Positions 35,038-43,318 of a stretch of 64,000 nucleotides of DNA are shown here, one piece after another; positions within the stretch are counted from its first letter, which is position 1; each line of letters begins with the position of its first letter. Position numbers and translations under genes: made by a program. The stretch is from an uncultured Bacteroidales bacterium. GTDB taxonomy: Bacteria > Bacteroidota > Bacteroidia > Bacteroidales > Muribaculaceae. The stretch is taken from NCBI GenBank assembly GCA_902774055.1, contig CACYGX010000006.1, positions 1 to 64,000 on the forward strand, read 5' to 3'. Below the pieces are notes generated by a model, which saw only the letters and a program-made list of their open reading frames with translations, did no database searches and was not told the origin of the DNA.

Positions 35038-35643
35038 TTAGTTGTTGGTCGGGTCACTGGGCAGGTTGAGCCACAGGTGATAACGATCGCCGAACCGCGA
35101 GACGGCACGGCGCCATTGGTCATCATCGCCGTCACCCATCAGCAGCTGGTGGCCGCAGTTGTTGAGCACGGCCCAATCGTGGCGGGCGATTTCGCTACTG
35201 AGCTGGTCTTTTCCCCATCCGCTGTAACCCACGATGAACTTGATACGGCCCTCTATTGGCGATCCGAGTTCCACATATCGCTTGATGGCTTCAAAGTCGC
35301 CGCCGAAGTACACTCCGTCGCCCACGTCGATGGCCTCGGGTATCACCTCGGGCCCTAACGTGTGCATGTAGAACATCATCTGGGTGCCCACAGGCCCTCC
35401 CAGGAACAGGGGGATTTCCTCAACGCTCTCGATTTCGGGCATGATGTCTCGCAGGTTATAGCCGGTGTAGTGATTGACCACCACGCCCATGGCACCATCG
35501 CCCTCATCGGCATCGACAATGAGCACCAGCGACCGCTTGAAAAAGAAGTCGCCCACAGTCGGCTTAGCCACCAGCAGTGATCCTCGCTGGGGTTCAGGCT
35601 GGGTGTCATTGAGGTGAAAAATGTCCTGGTCCCAATTGTTCAT
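35038..35643 (-). CDS. yqgE: YqgE/AlgH family protein
   Basis: 201 residues, family length. It has GSLLVAKPTVGDFFFKRSLV, VNHYTGYNLRD, LFLGGPVGTQMMFYMHT, and IKFIVGYSGWGKDQLSSEI, the hallmark blocks of YqgE/AlgH (UPF0301). Function remains unclear, although AlgH influences alginate regulation in Pseudomonas. First gene of the operon. The -7 box ends only five bases before the ATG, so the transcript is probably leaderless. Confidence 0.93.
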   Translation of the reverse strand: MNNWDQDIFHLNDTQPEPQRGSLLVAKPTVGDFFFKRSLVLIVDADEGDGAMGVVVNHYTGYNLRDIMPEIESVEEIPLFLGGPVGTQMMFYMHTLGPEVIPEAIDVGDGVYFGGDFEAIKRYVELGSPIEGRIKFIVGYSGWGKDQLSSEIARHDWAVLNNCGHQLLMGDGDDDQWRRAVSRFGDRYHLWLNLPSDPTNN

Positions 35644-35648
35644 GCTTG

Positions 35649-35656
35649 CAAATATA
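35649..35656 (-). promoter_or_regulatory. -7 box immediately before yqgE
   Basis: TATATTTG on the minus strand, then five bases (CAAGC) and the ATG. No good -33 element is visible 19-21 bases upstream, so strength is uncertain. Confidence 0.55.
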
Positions 35657-35818
35657 CAATAAAATCACGTCACTTACCGCTAAATTCCACGAAAACTTTC
35701 ATTATCGCCATTATCGGCAATTCTTGCGAGGCTGTTGTGTCGTTTTTTTCTATGTTTCACTCCAATATTTCAGCGCTTATTACGTTATGTAAAAAGAGAG
35801 ATTGAAATTGAGATAGCA

Positions 35819-36715
35819 ATGAAAGTCATGAAATTTGGAGGGACCTCGGTCGGCAGTGTCGAGAGTCTGCTCAACCTCAGGGATATAGTTAACGCTGAAA
35901 GCAAGCCTGTGCTTGTTGTCGTGTCGGCAATGGGAGGCTTTACCAACCAGTTGCTGGCAATGTGCGAGCAGGCTCAGCAGCGCGAGATATCGTGCCTGGA
36001 CACGCTCGAAGCCGCACGCAAGAGGCATCATGATGCCATCGATGGCGTGGTTGTTGAGGCGATGCGTGAACAGGTGCATGCGACCATCGACCGCTTTATC
36101 GATGAGAGCCTCAAGCCCTATTATCTGGCTCTTGCAACCAATCCCCACATGCCTGTTGATGAGATTGAGCGCGTGTGTGACGCCATCGTCGCCCATGGTG
36201 AGATTCTGTCGTCGGCGATTGTGACCGGGATGTTCGAGGATGGAATCCCCCACCTGTCCCTCAACTTTATGCGCACAAATCCCGATTCCAAGGGGCGTGT
36301 GCTGGACTGGGAGGAAACCGGGAAACTCGTTCAAGCCGATTTTGCAAGGCTCGACGAGGGTGGAGTGCATGTCATTCAAGGCTTTATCTCGCGTGACACC
36401 GCATCGGGCGCGGTGACCAATCTGGGGCGTGGCGGCAGTGACTATACCGCTGCCATCCTTGCCTCTTTGCTCGATGCCGAGGCGCTGGAAATCTGGACCG
36501 ATGTGGACGGTTTTATGACTGCTGATCCGCGTACTCATCCCGATGCAACGGTAATTCCCCAGATGACTTATGCCCAGGCCCAGGAAATGTGTGATGCTGG
36601 TGCTAAAGTCATCTACCCGCCCACCATTGCCCCCGTGGCGATGAAACATATCCCCGTATGGGTGAAGAATACCTTTAATCCGAGTGCACCTGGAACAGTA
36701 ATTATCGACAGTTGA
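35819..36715 (+). CDS. Aspartate kinase catalytic domain, no ACT domain
   Basis: 298 residues from ATG 35819, which gives the canonical start MKVMKFGGTSVGS (K5). The amino-acid kinase domain is complete through the segment MCDAGAKVIYPPTIAPVAMK, and the protein ends at PGTVIIDS. Typical LysC/ThrA proteins continue with two ACT domains of about 150 residues that bind lysine or threonine; here they are absent. No frameshifted remnant follows, because the thrC start is ten bases after the stop. It makes aspartyl phosphate for the lysine, threonine and methionine branches and probably cannot respond to the end products. Forms an operon with thrC. Confidence 0.9.
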   Translation: MKVMKFGGTSVGSVESLLNLRDIVNAESKPVLVVVSAMGGFTNQLLAMCEQAQQREISCLDTLEAARKRHHDAIDGVVVEAMREQVHATIDRFIDESLKPYYLALATNPHMPVDEIERVCDAIVAHGEILSSAIVTGMFEDGIPHLSLNFMRTNPDSKGRVLDWEETGKLVQADFARLDEGGVHVIQGFISRDTASGAVTNLGRGGSDYTAAILASLLDAEALEIWTDVDGFMTADPRTHPDATVIPQMTYAQAQEMCDAGAKVIYPPTIAPVAMKHIPVWVKNTFNPSAPGTVIIDS

Positions 36716-36725
36716 AGCATTGACC

Positions 36726-38030
36726 ATGCTTTACCATAGCACAAATAACTATCAACACACCGCGCGGCTGGAACAGGCGGTTACCCGTGGACTGGCCCCG
36801 GATGGAGGCTTGTACATACCAGACAGTTTGCCGCGTCTGCCCAAGGCGTTCTTGCGCAACATGAGCGCCATGTCGTTGCAGGAAATGGCCTACGCCATCA
36901 TTGCTTTTGCCCTGAAGGATGATGTGCCCGAGGATGTGCTGCACGACATCGTCTTCAGTGCGTTTGACTTCGAGATACCTCTTGTCAAGACTGCCGCTGG
37001 CAACCATGTGTTGGAATTGTTCCATGGCCCGACCATGGCGTTTAAGGACGTGGGCACGCGTTTCATGGCACGCCTGCTCAACCATTACCGCACGCGTCAC
37101 CCCGAATGGAAGACCCTCAACGTGCTCGTTCCCACGAGCGGCGACACGGGTAGCGCCGTGGCCAATAGTTTCTGGCGCATGCCTGGCGTTAACGTCTATG
37201 TACTCTATCCGCGAGATGCGGTCAACAAGATACAGAAGACCCAGTTCGCGACATTGGGCGGTAATGTGACGGCCATCGAAGTCAACGGCTCCTATGACGA
37301 CTGCAAGTCGCTGGTTGAGGAAGCCTTTATGGATTCTGAACTCAACACAGTGATGCGACTCACGAGCGCCATGTCGATTAACTATGCTCGCCTGGTGCCG
37401 CAGATGATATATTATTTCTGGGCTTACACACAACTGCTTCGGGAGCAGAAGGTTAATGACCTTGTGTTCGCAATACCGTGCTCTAACCTGGGCAACTTGA
37501 CCAGTGGCTTGATGGCACAGCAGATGGGGCTTCCCGTGAAGCGTTTCATCAGTGTGGAGAACCAGAATAACATCTTTTATAACTACGTCAAGACGGGCGT
37601 TTTCACGCCCAAACCCACACAATACAGTATAGCACCCGCGCTCGATGCAGGCTGCCCCAACAACTTTGCTCGCGTGGTGGAACTCCTGGGCAGTCACGAG
37701 AACATCTGCCGCCACATCCATGCCTACAGTTACGACGACAACCAGATTATCGAGACCATCCGTCAGACCTATCGTGACGAGCGCTATCTGCTCGATCCGC
37801 ACACCGCAGTCGCCTATCGGGCCCTGGCCGAGGATCTGCAGCCTGGCGAGACGGGTGTCGCGCTGGCGACGGCCCATCCGGCTAAGTTGAAGACGCTCAT
37901 GGAGGGTATTATCAACGAATCTCTGATTTTGCCCGCTCAGTTGGCCCGTTTCATGGGAGGAAAGATGCATGTGGTGAAGATGCCCAACGGTTTCACGGCC
38001 TTTAAGCATCTTCTACTCGATAACGCATAA
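36726..38030 (+). CDS. thrC: Threonine synthase
   Basis: 434 residues from ATG 36726 (a TTG two codons before is less likely). Fold type II PLP enzyme; the PLP lysine is K107 in HGPTMAFKDVG. Additional blocks are VPTSGDTGSAVANSF, EVNGSYDDCKSLV, and INYARLVPQMIYYF. It converts phosphohomoserine to threonine. It directly follows the aspartate kinase gene and ends at a strong terminator. Homoserine dehydrogenase and kinase genes are not in the window. Confidence 0.96.
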   Translation: MLYHSTNNYQHTARLEQAVTRGLAPDGGLYIPDSLPRLPKAFLRNMSAMSLQEMAYAIIAFALKDDVPEDVLHDIVFSAFDFEIPLVKTAAGNHVLELFHGPTMAFKDVGTRFMARLLNHYRTRHPEWKTLNVLVPTSGDTGSAVANSFWRMPGVNVYVLYPRDAVNKIQKTQFATLGGNVTAIEVNGSYDDCKSLVEEAFMDSELNTVMRLTSAMSINYARLVPQMIYYFWAYTQLLREQKVNDLVFAIPCSNLGNLTSGLMAQQMGLPVKRFISVENQNNIFYNYVKTGVFTPKPTQYSIAPALDAGCPNNFARVVELLGSHENICRHIHAYSYDDNQIIETIRQTYRDERYLLDPHTAVAYRALAEDLQPGETGVALATAHPAKLKTLMEGIINESLILPAQLARFMGGKMHVVKMPNGFTAFKHLLLDNA

Positions 38031-38062
38031 CTTTGATAATCAAATATTTGTTTAAATAAATT

Positions 38063-38104
38063 GAGCGGGTCGTTTCCAAAGCCCGCTCATTATTTTTTTT
38101 TGTT
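38063..38104 (+). terminator. thrC terminator
   Basis: GAGCGGG (38063-38069) pairs with CCCGCTC (38082-38088), followed by a T-rich run from 38093. Confidence 0.9.
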
Positions 38105-38115
38105 TTTGGGCTCTT

Positions 38116-39042
38116 TTAGAGCAGGAAGAATAGTGACACGCCAATGACCGAAATGAGGGCTCCCAGCAGGCTTTTCATCGTGATGGGCTGCTTGAACAAC
38201 CACCATGCGGGCAGGATGATGATGATGGGTGTCAGCGCCATCAGTGTGCTGGCGATCCCCGCAGCGGTGTATTGTACGGCCAACAGCGATGCGCCCACGC
38301 CGACGAATGGTCCAAAAATGGTCGTCAACACGGCTGCTCCCATACCCTTACGGTCGTGTAACCCCTTCTTTAATGGCTCGAATCCCTCTCGCAGGGCCAT
38401 CAGCAACGTGAAACCGATGACACCCGCCACACACCTGAAGAAATTGGCGTGGAAAGGCAGTATCCAGGGCTGCAAGGAGCTTGTCAGCGTAGCCTCATAG
38501 TGGTCCATGCCTATCTTGCTCAGTACCAGGCCAACACCTTGGCAAACAGCAGCTCCGATAGCAAAAAGCACACCCGCAAGGGGCAATTTGAGCGACAACT
38601 TGCGCTTATCACCGCGTCCAAGCACGCTGATGGCAATACCTGCAAGCGTGACAATCATGGCGAGGATGGCTGTGGGCCGTAATTCCTGGCCTAATGTGAA
38701 CCAGGCCATGATGGCTGCTGTGATGGGGGCCAGTGTCATAAACAGTTGGCCGAATTTGGAGCCGATGATGATGTAGCACTGGAATAGGCAAAAGTCGCCG
38801 ATGACATAGCCCACCAGTCCAGACAGCATCATCCACAGATAGGCTTCGGTGCTGGCGTGAGCAGGCAAGGGTGTGCCACCCACAGCCCAGAACAGGATGC
38901 CTGAGAAAATGAGGGTGATGACCATGCGTGTCAAGTTCAACGTCAGGTTGCCCATGCGTTTGCTGCCAAACTCGCTCAGCAATGCCGTGGCAGTCCATGA
39001 GAACGCCACACCAATTGAAATTAGTTCGCCAATGTATTGCAT
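38116..39042 (-). CDS. DMT superfamily transporter (EamA)
   Basis: 308 residues from ATG 39042 (MQYIGELISIG); a start 27 bases upstream is possible, but the -7 box at 39055-39048 lies between the two and favours the shorter form. Ten membrane helices in two EamA halves, for example LFMTLAPITAAIMAWFTLG in the first and MALTPIIIILPAWWLFKQPI in the second. Transports an unknown small molecule or metabolite across the inner membrane. Convergent with thrC. Confidence 0.9.
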   Translation of the reverse strand: MQYIGELISIGVAFSWTATALLSEFGSKRMGNLTLNLTRMVITLIFSGILFWAVGGTPLPAHASTEAYLWMMLSGLVGYVIGDFCLFQCYIIIGSKFGQLFMTLAPITAAIMAWFTLGQELRPTAILAMIVTLAGIAISVLGRGDKRKLSLKLPLAGVLFAIGAAVCQGVGLVLSKIGMDHYEATLTSSLQPWILPFHANFFRCVAGVIGFTLLMALREGFEPLKKGLHDRKGMGAAVLTTIFGPFVGVGASLLAVQYTAAGIASTLMALTPIIIILPAWWLFKQPITMKSLLGALISVIGVSLFFLL

Positions 39043-39047
39043 GGCTG

Positions 39048-39076
39048 CAAAGATAGACAAAATAATCAATAGTCAA
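39048..39076 (-). promoter_or_regulatory. Promoter of the DMT transporter gene
   Basis: On the minus strand TTG (39076-39074), 18 bases, TATCTTTG (39055-39048), then five bases to the ATG. It implies a leaderless or nearly leaderless mRNA. Confidence 0.62.
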
Positions 39077-39172
39077 TGGATAATCGTTGGTAACGTTCGT
39101 GTTCATGCCATTCATCGTTACAATTTTTGTCAATTATTTGATGCTGTTGGGTCGAAAAACTAAATCCAGGAA

Positions 39173-39203
39173 TTGAAGAACTGAAAACTTTTTAGTATAT
39201 TTG
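39173..39203 (+). promoter_or_regulatory. PBP1A gene promoter
   Basis: TTG at 39173-39175, 20 bases, TATATTTG at 39196-39203, with about 80 nt of leader before the ATG at 39289. Confidence 0.8.
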
Positions 39204-39288
39204 CAGGTTGATAGGTGCCGATTTGACCTGTTGGGATACTCCAAAGGTTTGATTGGTAGATTGTTAATGTAAATAACTAGACTAAAAT

Positions 39289-41751
39289 ATGAGCGAAAAA
39301 ACTGCTGGAAAGAAGAGAAACAAGAGCCGTAGCATTACCCGCAAGATGTGGATGTGGTTCACCATTTTGGTGGGACTGCTGGTGTTGCTGTTTGTGTTGA
39401 TTTACAATGGCGTGATCGGCTATATGCCGCCCATTGACCAGTTAAAGAATCCTACCGACAAGTTCGCATCGACCATCTACAGTGCCGATGGTGTGGAGAT
39501 GGGCCGCTACTACCGTAGCCGCAGCAACCGCATCTATGTGGACTTTGACGAGATGTCCCCTTACTTGACCCAGGCGCTGATTGCTACCGAGGATTCACGA
39601 TTTGAGGAGCACTCGGGCATTGACGTGAAGGCCCTCGGGCGTGCTGTGATCAAGCGCGTCATCATGGGACAGAAAAGCGCTGGTGGTGGCAGTACCATCA
39701 CCCAGCAGCTGGCCAAGCAGCTCTATTCTCCTGAGTCTCACAACATCTTTGAGCGTGCCTTGAAGAAGCCCGTCGAGTGGGTTATCGCCGTTAAGCTCGA
39801 GCGCTATTATACCAAGGATGAGATCATTAAGATGTACTTCAACCAGTTTGACTTCTTGAACAACGCTGTGGGTATCAAGATGGCAAGCCGTGTTTATTTT
39901 GACAAGGAGCCTAAGGACCTCAATATCCAGGAAGCTGCTACGCTGGTTGGTATGTGCAAGAATCCGTCCTATTTCAATCCTGTGCGCTATACCGAGCGAA
40001 CTCGTCAGCGCCGCAATGTGGTGTTTGAGCAGATGGTCAAGGCAGGATTCCTGAGCGACGCCGAGTGCGAGCAGCTCAAGGCGTTGCCGCTGATCATCAA
40101 ATTCCAGAAACTGGACCATAACGATGGCCCCGCACCTTACTTCCGCGAGGAGCTCCGTCGTGTGATGACTGCTAAAAAGCCCAACCGCAAGGACTACCCG
40201 TCGTGGAACCAACAGGCCTTTATCGACGACTCGGTGGCTTGGGCCGTCAATCCCTTGTATGGCTGGTGTAACAAGAATACCAAGCCCGACGGTACACATT
40301 ATGATATATATACCGATGGCTTGAAGATTTACACCACCATCGACTCACGCATGCAGGAGTATGCCGAGAAGGCCGTGCACAAGCACATGAGCAAGACCCT
40401 GCAGCCCGCATTCCTGCGTGAGCGTGGCGGTACCAAGAATCCTTATACCAACAACAAGCAGGAGCTCTCCAGCGCTGGCAAGCAAGCCCTTATCAACGCC
40501 GCCATCCGTCATAGCGAACGTTATCGTGTCCTCAAGAACCAGGGCCTGAGCGATGCCGAAATCATGGAGAACTTCAAGAAGCCGGTGCAGATGCACCTCT
40601 TTAACTATGAGGGTGGTTTTGACGCGCAGATGTCACCGCTCGACTCGTTGTTATACACCAAGTCGTTCCTGCGTTGTGCCATGATGTCGATGGATCCCGT
40701 CACGGGCTTTGTCAAGGCTTACGTTGGCGGTCCCAACTTCCGCTTCTTTAAGTATGATATGGTCTCGACGGGTCGTCGTCAGATTGGTTCGACGGTGAAA
40801 CCCTTTGTGTATTCACAGGCTATTGAGTTCGGTGGATTGACTCCCTGCTCAACCCGTCCTGGTGGTGCGCCCAACATCATTTGGAACAACGAGGTTTACA
40901 ACCCCCAGAATGAGGGTAGTGGTGGCGCTATGGACCTGCGTAACGCGTTGAAGTACTCCAAGAACTGGATTTCGGCTGGTTTCATGCGTGGTACGCGCGA
41001 GAACTGGATTGAACGCAATGGCTATTACACCATGACCCCTTCAGAGTTGGCCAAGTGGATGCACAGCTTCGGCATCACGAGCTACCTTGATCCTGTTCCC
41101 GCATTGAGCCTGGGCTCGTGCGAGATCACCCTGCGTGAGATGGTGGCAGCATACTCGGCATTCGCCAATGGCGGTATGCGAGTTGAGCCAGTGTATGTTT
41201 CGCGCATTACCGACAACCGCGGTAACGTGGTAGCCGAGTTTACTGGCAGCCAGACCGAGATCATGAGCGAGGACACCTACTTGAAGATGCTCTCGATGCT
41301 CACCGAGGTTGTAGATGGTGGTACTGGTGCTCGCCTGCGTTATGCCTACGGCATCACTGCCGAGATGGGCGGCAAGACGGGAACCACCAACTTCCACAGT
41401 GACGGTTGGTTCATGGGCTTCACCCCTGAACTGGTGACTGGCGTTTGGGTCGGTGGCGAGGAGCGCTACATTCATTTCAACAGCATGGCGATGGGTCAGG
41501 GCGCCGAGGCCGCTTTGCCTATCCTGGGTTACTTCATGAAGTGGATCTATGATGACAAGCAATTGCCCTACAAGCAAAGCACCAAGTTTGAGTTCCCCAA
41601 GGGCTTTAATGCATGCGGAGACGAGCTGAGCGGCTACTATGGTAGCGGCGGAGGCGGTGGCTGGCACGGCGGTGGCGGCGGAGGCGGCAACTCCGGCGGC
41701 GACGGCGGCGGTGGTGGCCAGGACGATGCCACCGAAGGACTCTTTGATTAG
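39289..41751 (+). CDS. mrcA: Penicillin-binding protein 1A (bifunctional class A PBP)
   Basis: 820 residues. One N-terminal membrane anchor (about 19-43) follows a basic cytoplasmic tail. The GT51 glycosyltransferase domain is at about 60-240, with the catalytic glutamate E101 in LIATEDSRFEEHSGID and KSAGGGSTITQQLAKQL. The transpeptidase domain has the acylation serine S501 in IGSTVKPFVY and the KTG-type motif at K696 (GGKTGTTNFHSDGW). It polymerises and cross-links peptidoglycan at the outer face of the inner membrane. The C-terminal 45 residues are almost all glycine, with a WHG centre, an unusual low-complexity tail. Confidence 0.96.
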   Translation: MSEKTAGKKRNKSRSITRKMWMWFTILVGLLVLLFVLIYNGVIGYMPPIDQLKNPTDKFASTIYSADGVEMGRYYRSRSNRIYVDFDEMSPYLTQALIATEDSRFEEHSGIDVKALGRAVIKRVIMGQKSAGGGSTITQQLAKQLYSPESHNIFERALKKPVEWVIAVKLERYYTKDEIIKMYFNQFDFLNNAVGIKMASRVYFDKEPKDLNIQEAATLVGMCKNPSYFNPVRYTERTRQRRNVVFEQMVKAGFLSDAECEQLKALPLIIKFQKLDHNDGPAPYFREELRRVMTAKKPNRKDYPSWNQQAFIDDSVAWAVNPLYGWCNKNTKPDGTHYDIYTDGLKIYTTIDSRMQEYAEKAVHKHMSKTLQPAFLRERGGTKNPYTNNKQELSSAGKQALINAAIRHSERYRVLKNQGLSDAEIMENFKKPVQMHLFNYEGGFDAQMSPLDSLLYTKSFLRCAMMSMDPVTGFVKAYVGGPNFRFFKYDMVSTGRRQIGSTVKPFVYSQAIEFGGLTPCSTRPGGAPNIIWNNEVYNPQNEGSGGAMDLRNALKYSKNWISAGFMRGTRENWIERNGYYTMTPSELAKWMHSFGITSYLDPVPALSLGSCEITLREMVAAYSAFANGGMRVEPVYVSRITDNRGNVVAEFTGSQTEIMSEDTYLKMLSMLTEVVDGGTGARLRYAYGITAEMGGKTGTTNFHSDGWFMGFTPELVTGVWVGGEERYIHFNSMAMGQGAEAALPILGYFMKWIYDDKQLPYKQSTKFEFPKGFNACGDELSGYYGSGGGGGWHGGGGGGGNSGGDGGGGGQDDATEGLFD

Positions 41752-41782
41752 TTAATAGTTAATAGAGAATAGTTAATAGTTG
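41751..41782 (+). repeat. Left arm of inverted TTAATAG heptamer repeats
   Basis: Tandem TTAATAG units running from the PBP1A stop codon. They are the reverse complement, with two mismatches in 32 bases, of the array at 42237-42271. Confidence 0.8.
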
Positions 41783-41801
41783 ATTTTGTATAGCTGAAAG
41801 T

Positions 41802-42143
41802 TTGACCTTGGACAAAAGCAAGGAATTTGCCATAAGGATTGTAAAGCTATACAAGTACTTATGTGATGACAAACGCGAATTTATTCTGTCAAAGCAACTA
41901 TTACGTTCTGGAACTTCTATTGGCGCAAATCTCTCTGAGGCTTTGTATGGTGTTAGCCGCAGTGACTTTCTAGCAAAGGTGTTCATATCGTTAAAAGAAT
42001 GTGCCGAGACCAGATATTGGCTGGAATTATTATATAAGACAGATTATCTAACTGATATTGAGTTCACAAGCATTGATAATGACTGTACTGAGTTAATGAA
42101 GCTGTTGACAAGTATCGTAAAGACATCTCGAGAGAATAGTTAA
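41802..42143 (+). CDS. Four-helix-bundle protein (23S rRNA intervening-sequence protein family)
   Basis: 113 residues. It matches the S23 family: KSKEFAIRIVKLYKYLCDDK, LSKQLLRSGTSIGANLSEAL, and LKECAETRYWLELLYKTDYL, which form four helices. In Leptospira and Coxiella these genes sit inside 23S rRNA IVS elements; elsewhere they occur in ordinary intergenic DNA, with no known biochemical role. There is no ATG: the frame opens after a TGA at 41781, and the best start is TTG 41802 (or TTG 41808). The gene is AT-rich and lies between inverted repeats. The start codon is the least certain part. Confidence 0.83.
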   Translation: MTLDKSKEFAIRIVKLYKYLCDDKREFILSKQLLRSGTSIGANLSEALYGVSRSDFLAKVFISLKECAETRYWLELLYKTDYLTDIEFTSIDNDCTELMKLLTSIVKTSRENS

Positions 42144-42186
42144 ATAATGAGGGACTTCACTGCAATGGTTGAAGTCCCTCATTATT
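42143..42186 (+). terminator. Terminator of the S23 gene
   Basis: A perfect 17-base inverted repeat (42143-42159 with 42170-42186) and a 10-base loop; it overlaps the stop codon. The tail is ATAT-rich with few T in a row. Confidence 0.7.
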
Positions 42187-42236
42187 ATAGAGTATTGGGA
42201 GTTATAAAATGTCTAGTAAAAACCTTCTGTACCGCC

Positions 42237-42271
42237 AACTATTAACTATTAACTATTAACTATTAACTATT
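42237..42271 (+). repeat. Right arm: tandem CTATTAA heptamers
   Basis: Five tandem copies of CTATTAA/AACTATT, the inverted counterpart of 41751-41782. It abuts the folD stop codon (42272-42274 on the minus strand). Confidence 0.85.
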
Positions 42272-43150
42272 TTACTGGTAGTATTCTTTTTTGGCGGCTG
42301 CAAGCGTGTTCTTCATCAGCGAACAGATGGTCATGGGACCTACACCTCCGGGGACGGGGGTGATGTATTCGCACTTGGGAGCCACCTCGTCAAATTTCAC
42401 GTCACCGTTCAGGCGATAGCCGGTCTTGCTCTCGGGGTCGGCAACTCGGGTAGTGCCCACGTCAATGATAATGGCACCTTCCTTGACCATGTCGGCGGTG
42501 ACAAAATCGGGGTGACCAATAGCGGCAATAATGATGTCGGCCTGGCGGCACTCGTCCTTGAGGGTCGCTGAATGGCTGTGGCACACGGTTACCGTTGCAT
42601 CGCCATGTTGTTTCTGGAGCATCAGTTGTGCCATGGGCTTGCCCACGATATTAGAGCGTCCCAGCACCACGCATTTCTTGCCTGAAGTGGGAATGTTGTA
42701 GCGTTTCAGCAGGGTGATGATGCCCAGAGGTGTTGCTGAGATGAAACTCGGCAATCCCAATGCCATGCGGCCGGCGTTCATCGGGTGGATACCATCAACG
42801 TCCTTGCGGTAGTCAATGGTGTTGATGACCTTCTGCTCATCGATGTGCTTGGGAAGAGGCAATTGCACGATAAAACCGTCAACGTCAGGGTCCTCGTTAA
42901 GGGAGCGAATGCAGTCTAGGATTTGGTCCTCGGTGGCGTCTTCGTCAAAGCGAATCAGTGACGACTTGAACCCGCATTTCTCACAGGCTATAACTTTATT
43001 CTTCACATAGGCTTCAGAACCGCCATCGTGGCCCACCAGCACAGCGGCCAGATGCGGGCGCTTCAGCCCACTAGCTATCATCTGCTCCACTTCAGCCTTG
43101 ATTTCCTCTTTGATGGCAGCGGCAGTCATTTTTCCGTCTATCAGTTTCAT
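42272..43150 (-). CDS. folD: Bifunctional methylenetetrahydrofolate dehydrogenase/cyclohydrolase
   Basis: 292 residues. It has the catalytic SEAYVKNK lysine segment near 46-53, [12 protein letters not shown], the NADP site [18 protein letters not shown], and the C-terminal [15 protein letters not shown]. It interconverts methylene-, methenyl- and formyl-tetrahydrofolate in the cytoplasm. A -7-like TAATTTTG lies about 60 bases upstream, but no -33 element was clear. It ends against the heptamer array. Confidence 0.96.
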   Translation of the reverse strand: MKLIDGKMTAAAIKEEIKAEVEQMIASGLKRPHLAAVLVGHDGGSEAYVKNKVIACEKCGFKSSLIRFDEDATEDQILDCIRSLNEDPDVDGFIVQLPLPKHIDEQKVINTIDYRKDVDGIHPMNAGRMALGLPSFISATPLGIITLLKRYNIPTSGKKCVVLGRSNIVGKPMAQLMLQKQHGDATVTVCHSHSATLKDECRQADIIIAAIGHPDFVTADMVKEGAIIIDVGTTRVADPESKTGYRLNGDVKFDEVAPKCEYITPVPGGVGPMTICSLMKNTLAAAKKEYYQ

Positions 43151-43318
43151 ACAATCTCTATGTATTTTATTGTCGTTTCTTGTAGTTCTATGAAATCAAG
43201 CCACAAAATTACTCCAAAAAATTGAATTTCGGGGTACAATAAAGAAACTTTTCCATAATCCTTCCCGATTTTGGGGTGATAGGGGCGTTTCAAACGGCCA
43301 TTCTTGGGCGGCACAGAT

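Noticed and set aside
35735..35818. Upstream extension of the aspartate kinase
   Set aside because: The added residues are not conserved and the true N-terminus MKVMKFGGTS is internal.
36702..38009. 435-codon minus-strand frame opposite thrC
   Set aside because: thrC is clearly recognised by motif and length on the plus strand; the opposite frame is an antisense shadow.
42237..42271. Possible CRISPR array
   Set aside because: Units are only seven bases and directly tandem, without spacers; no cas genes.
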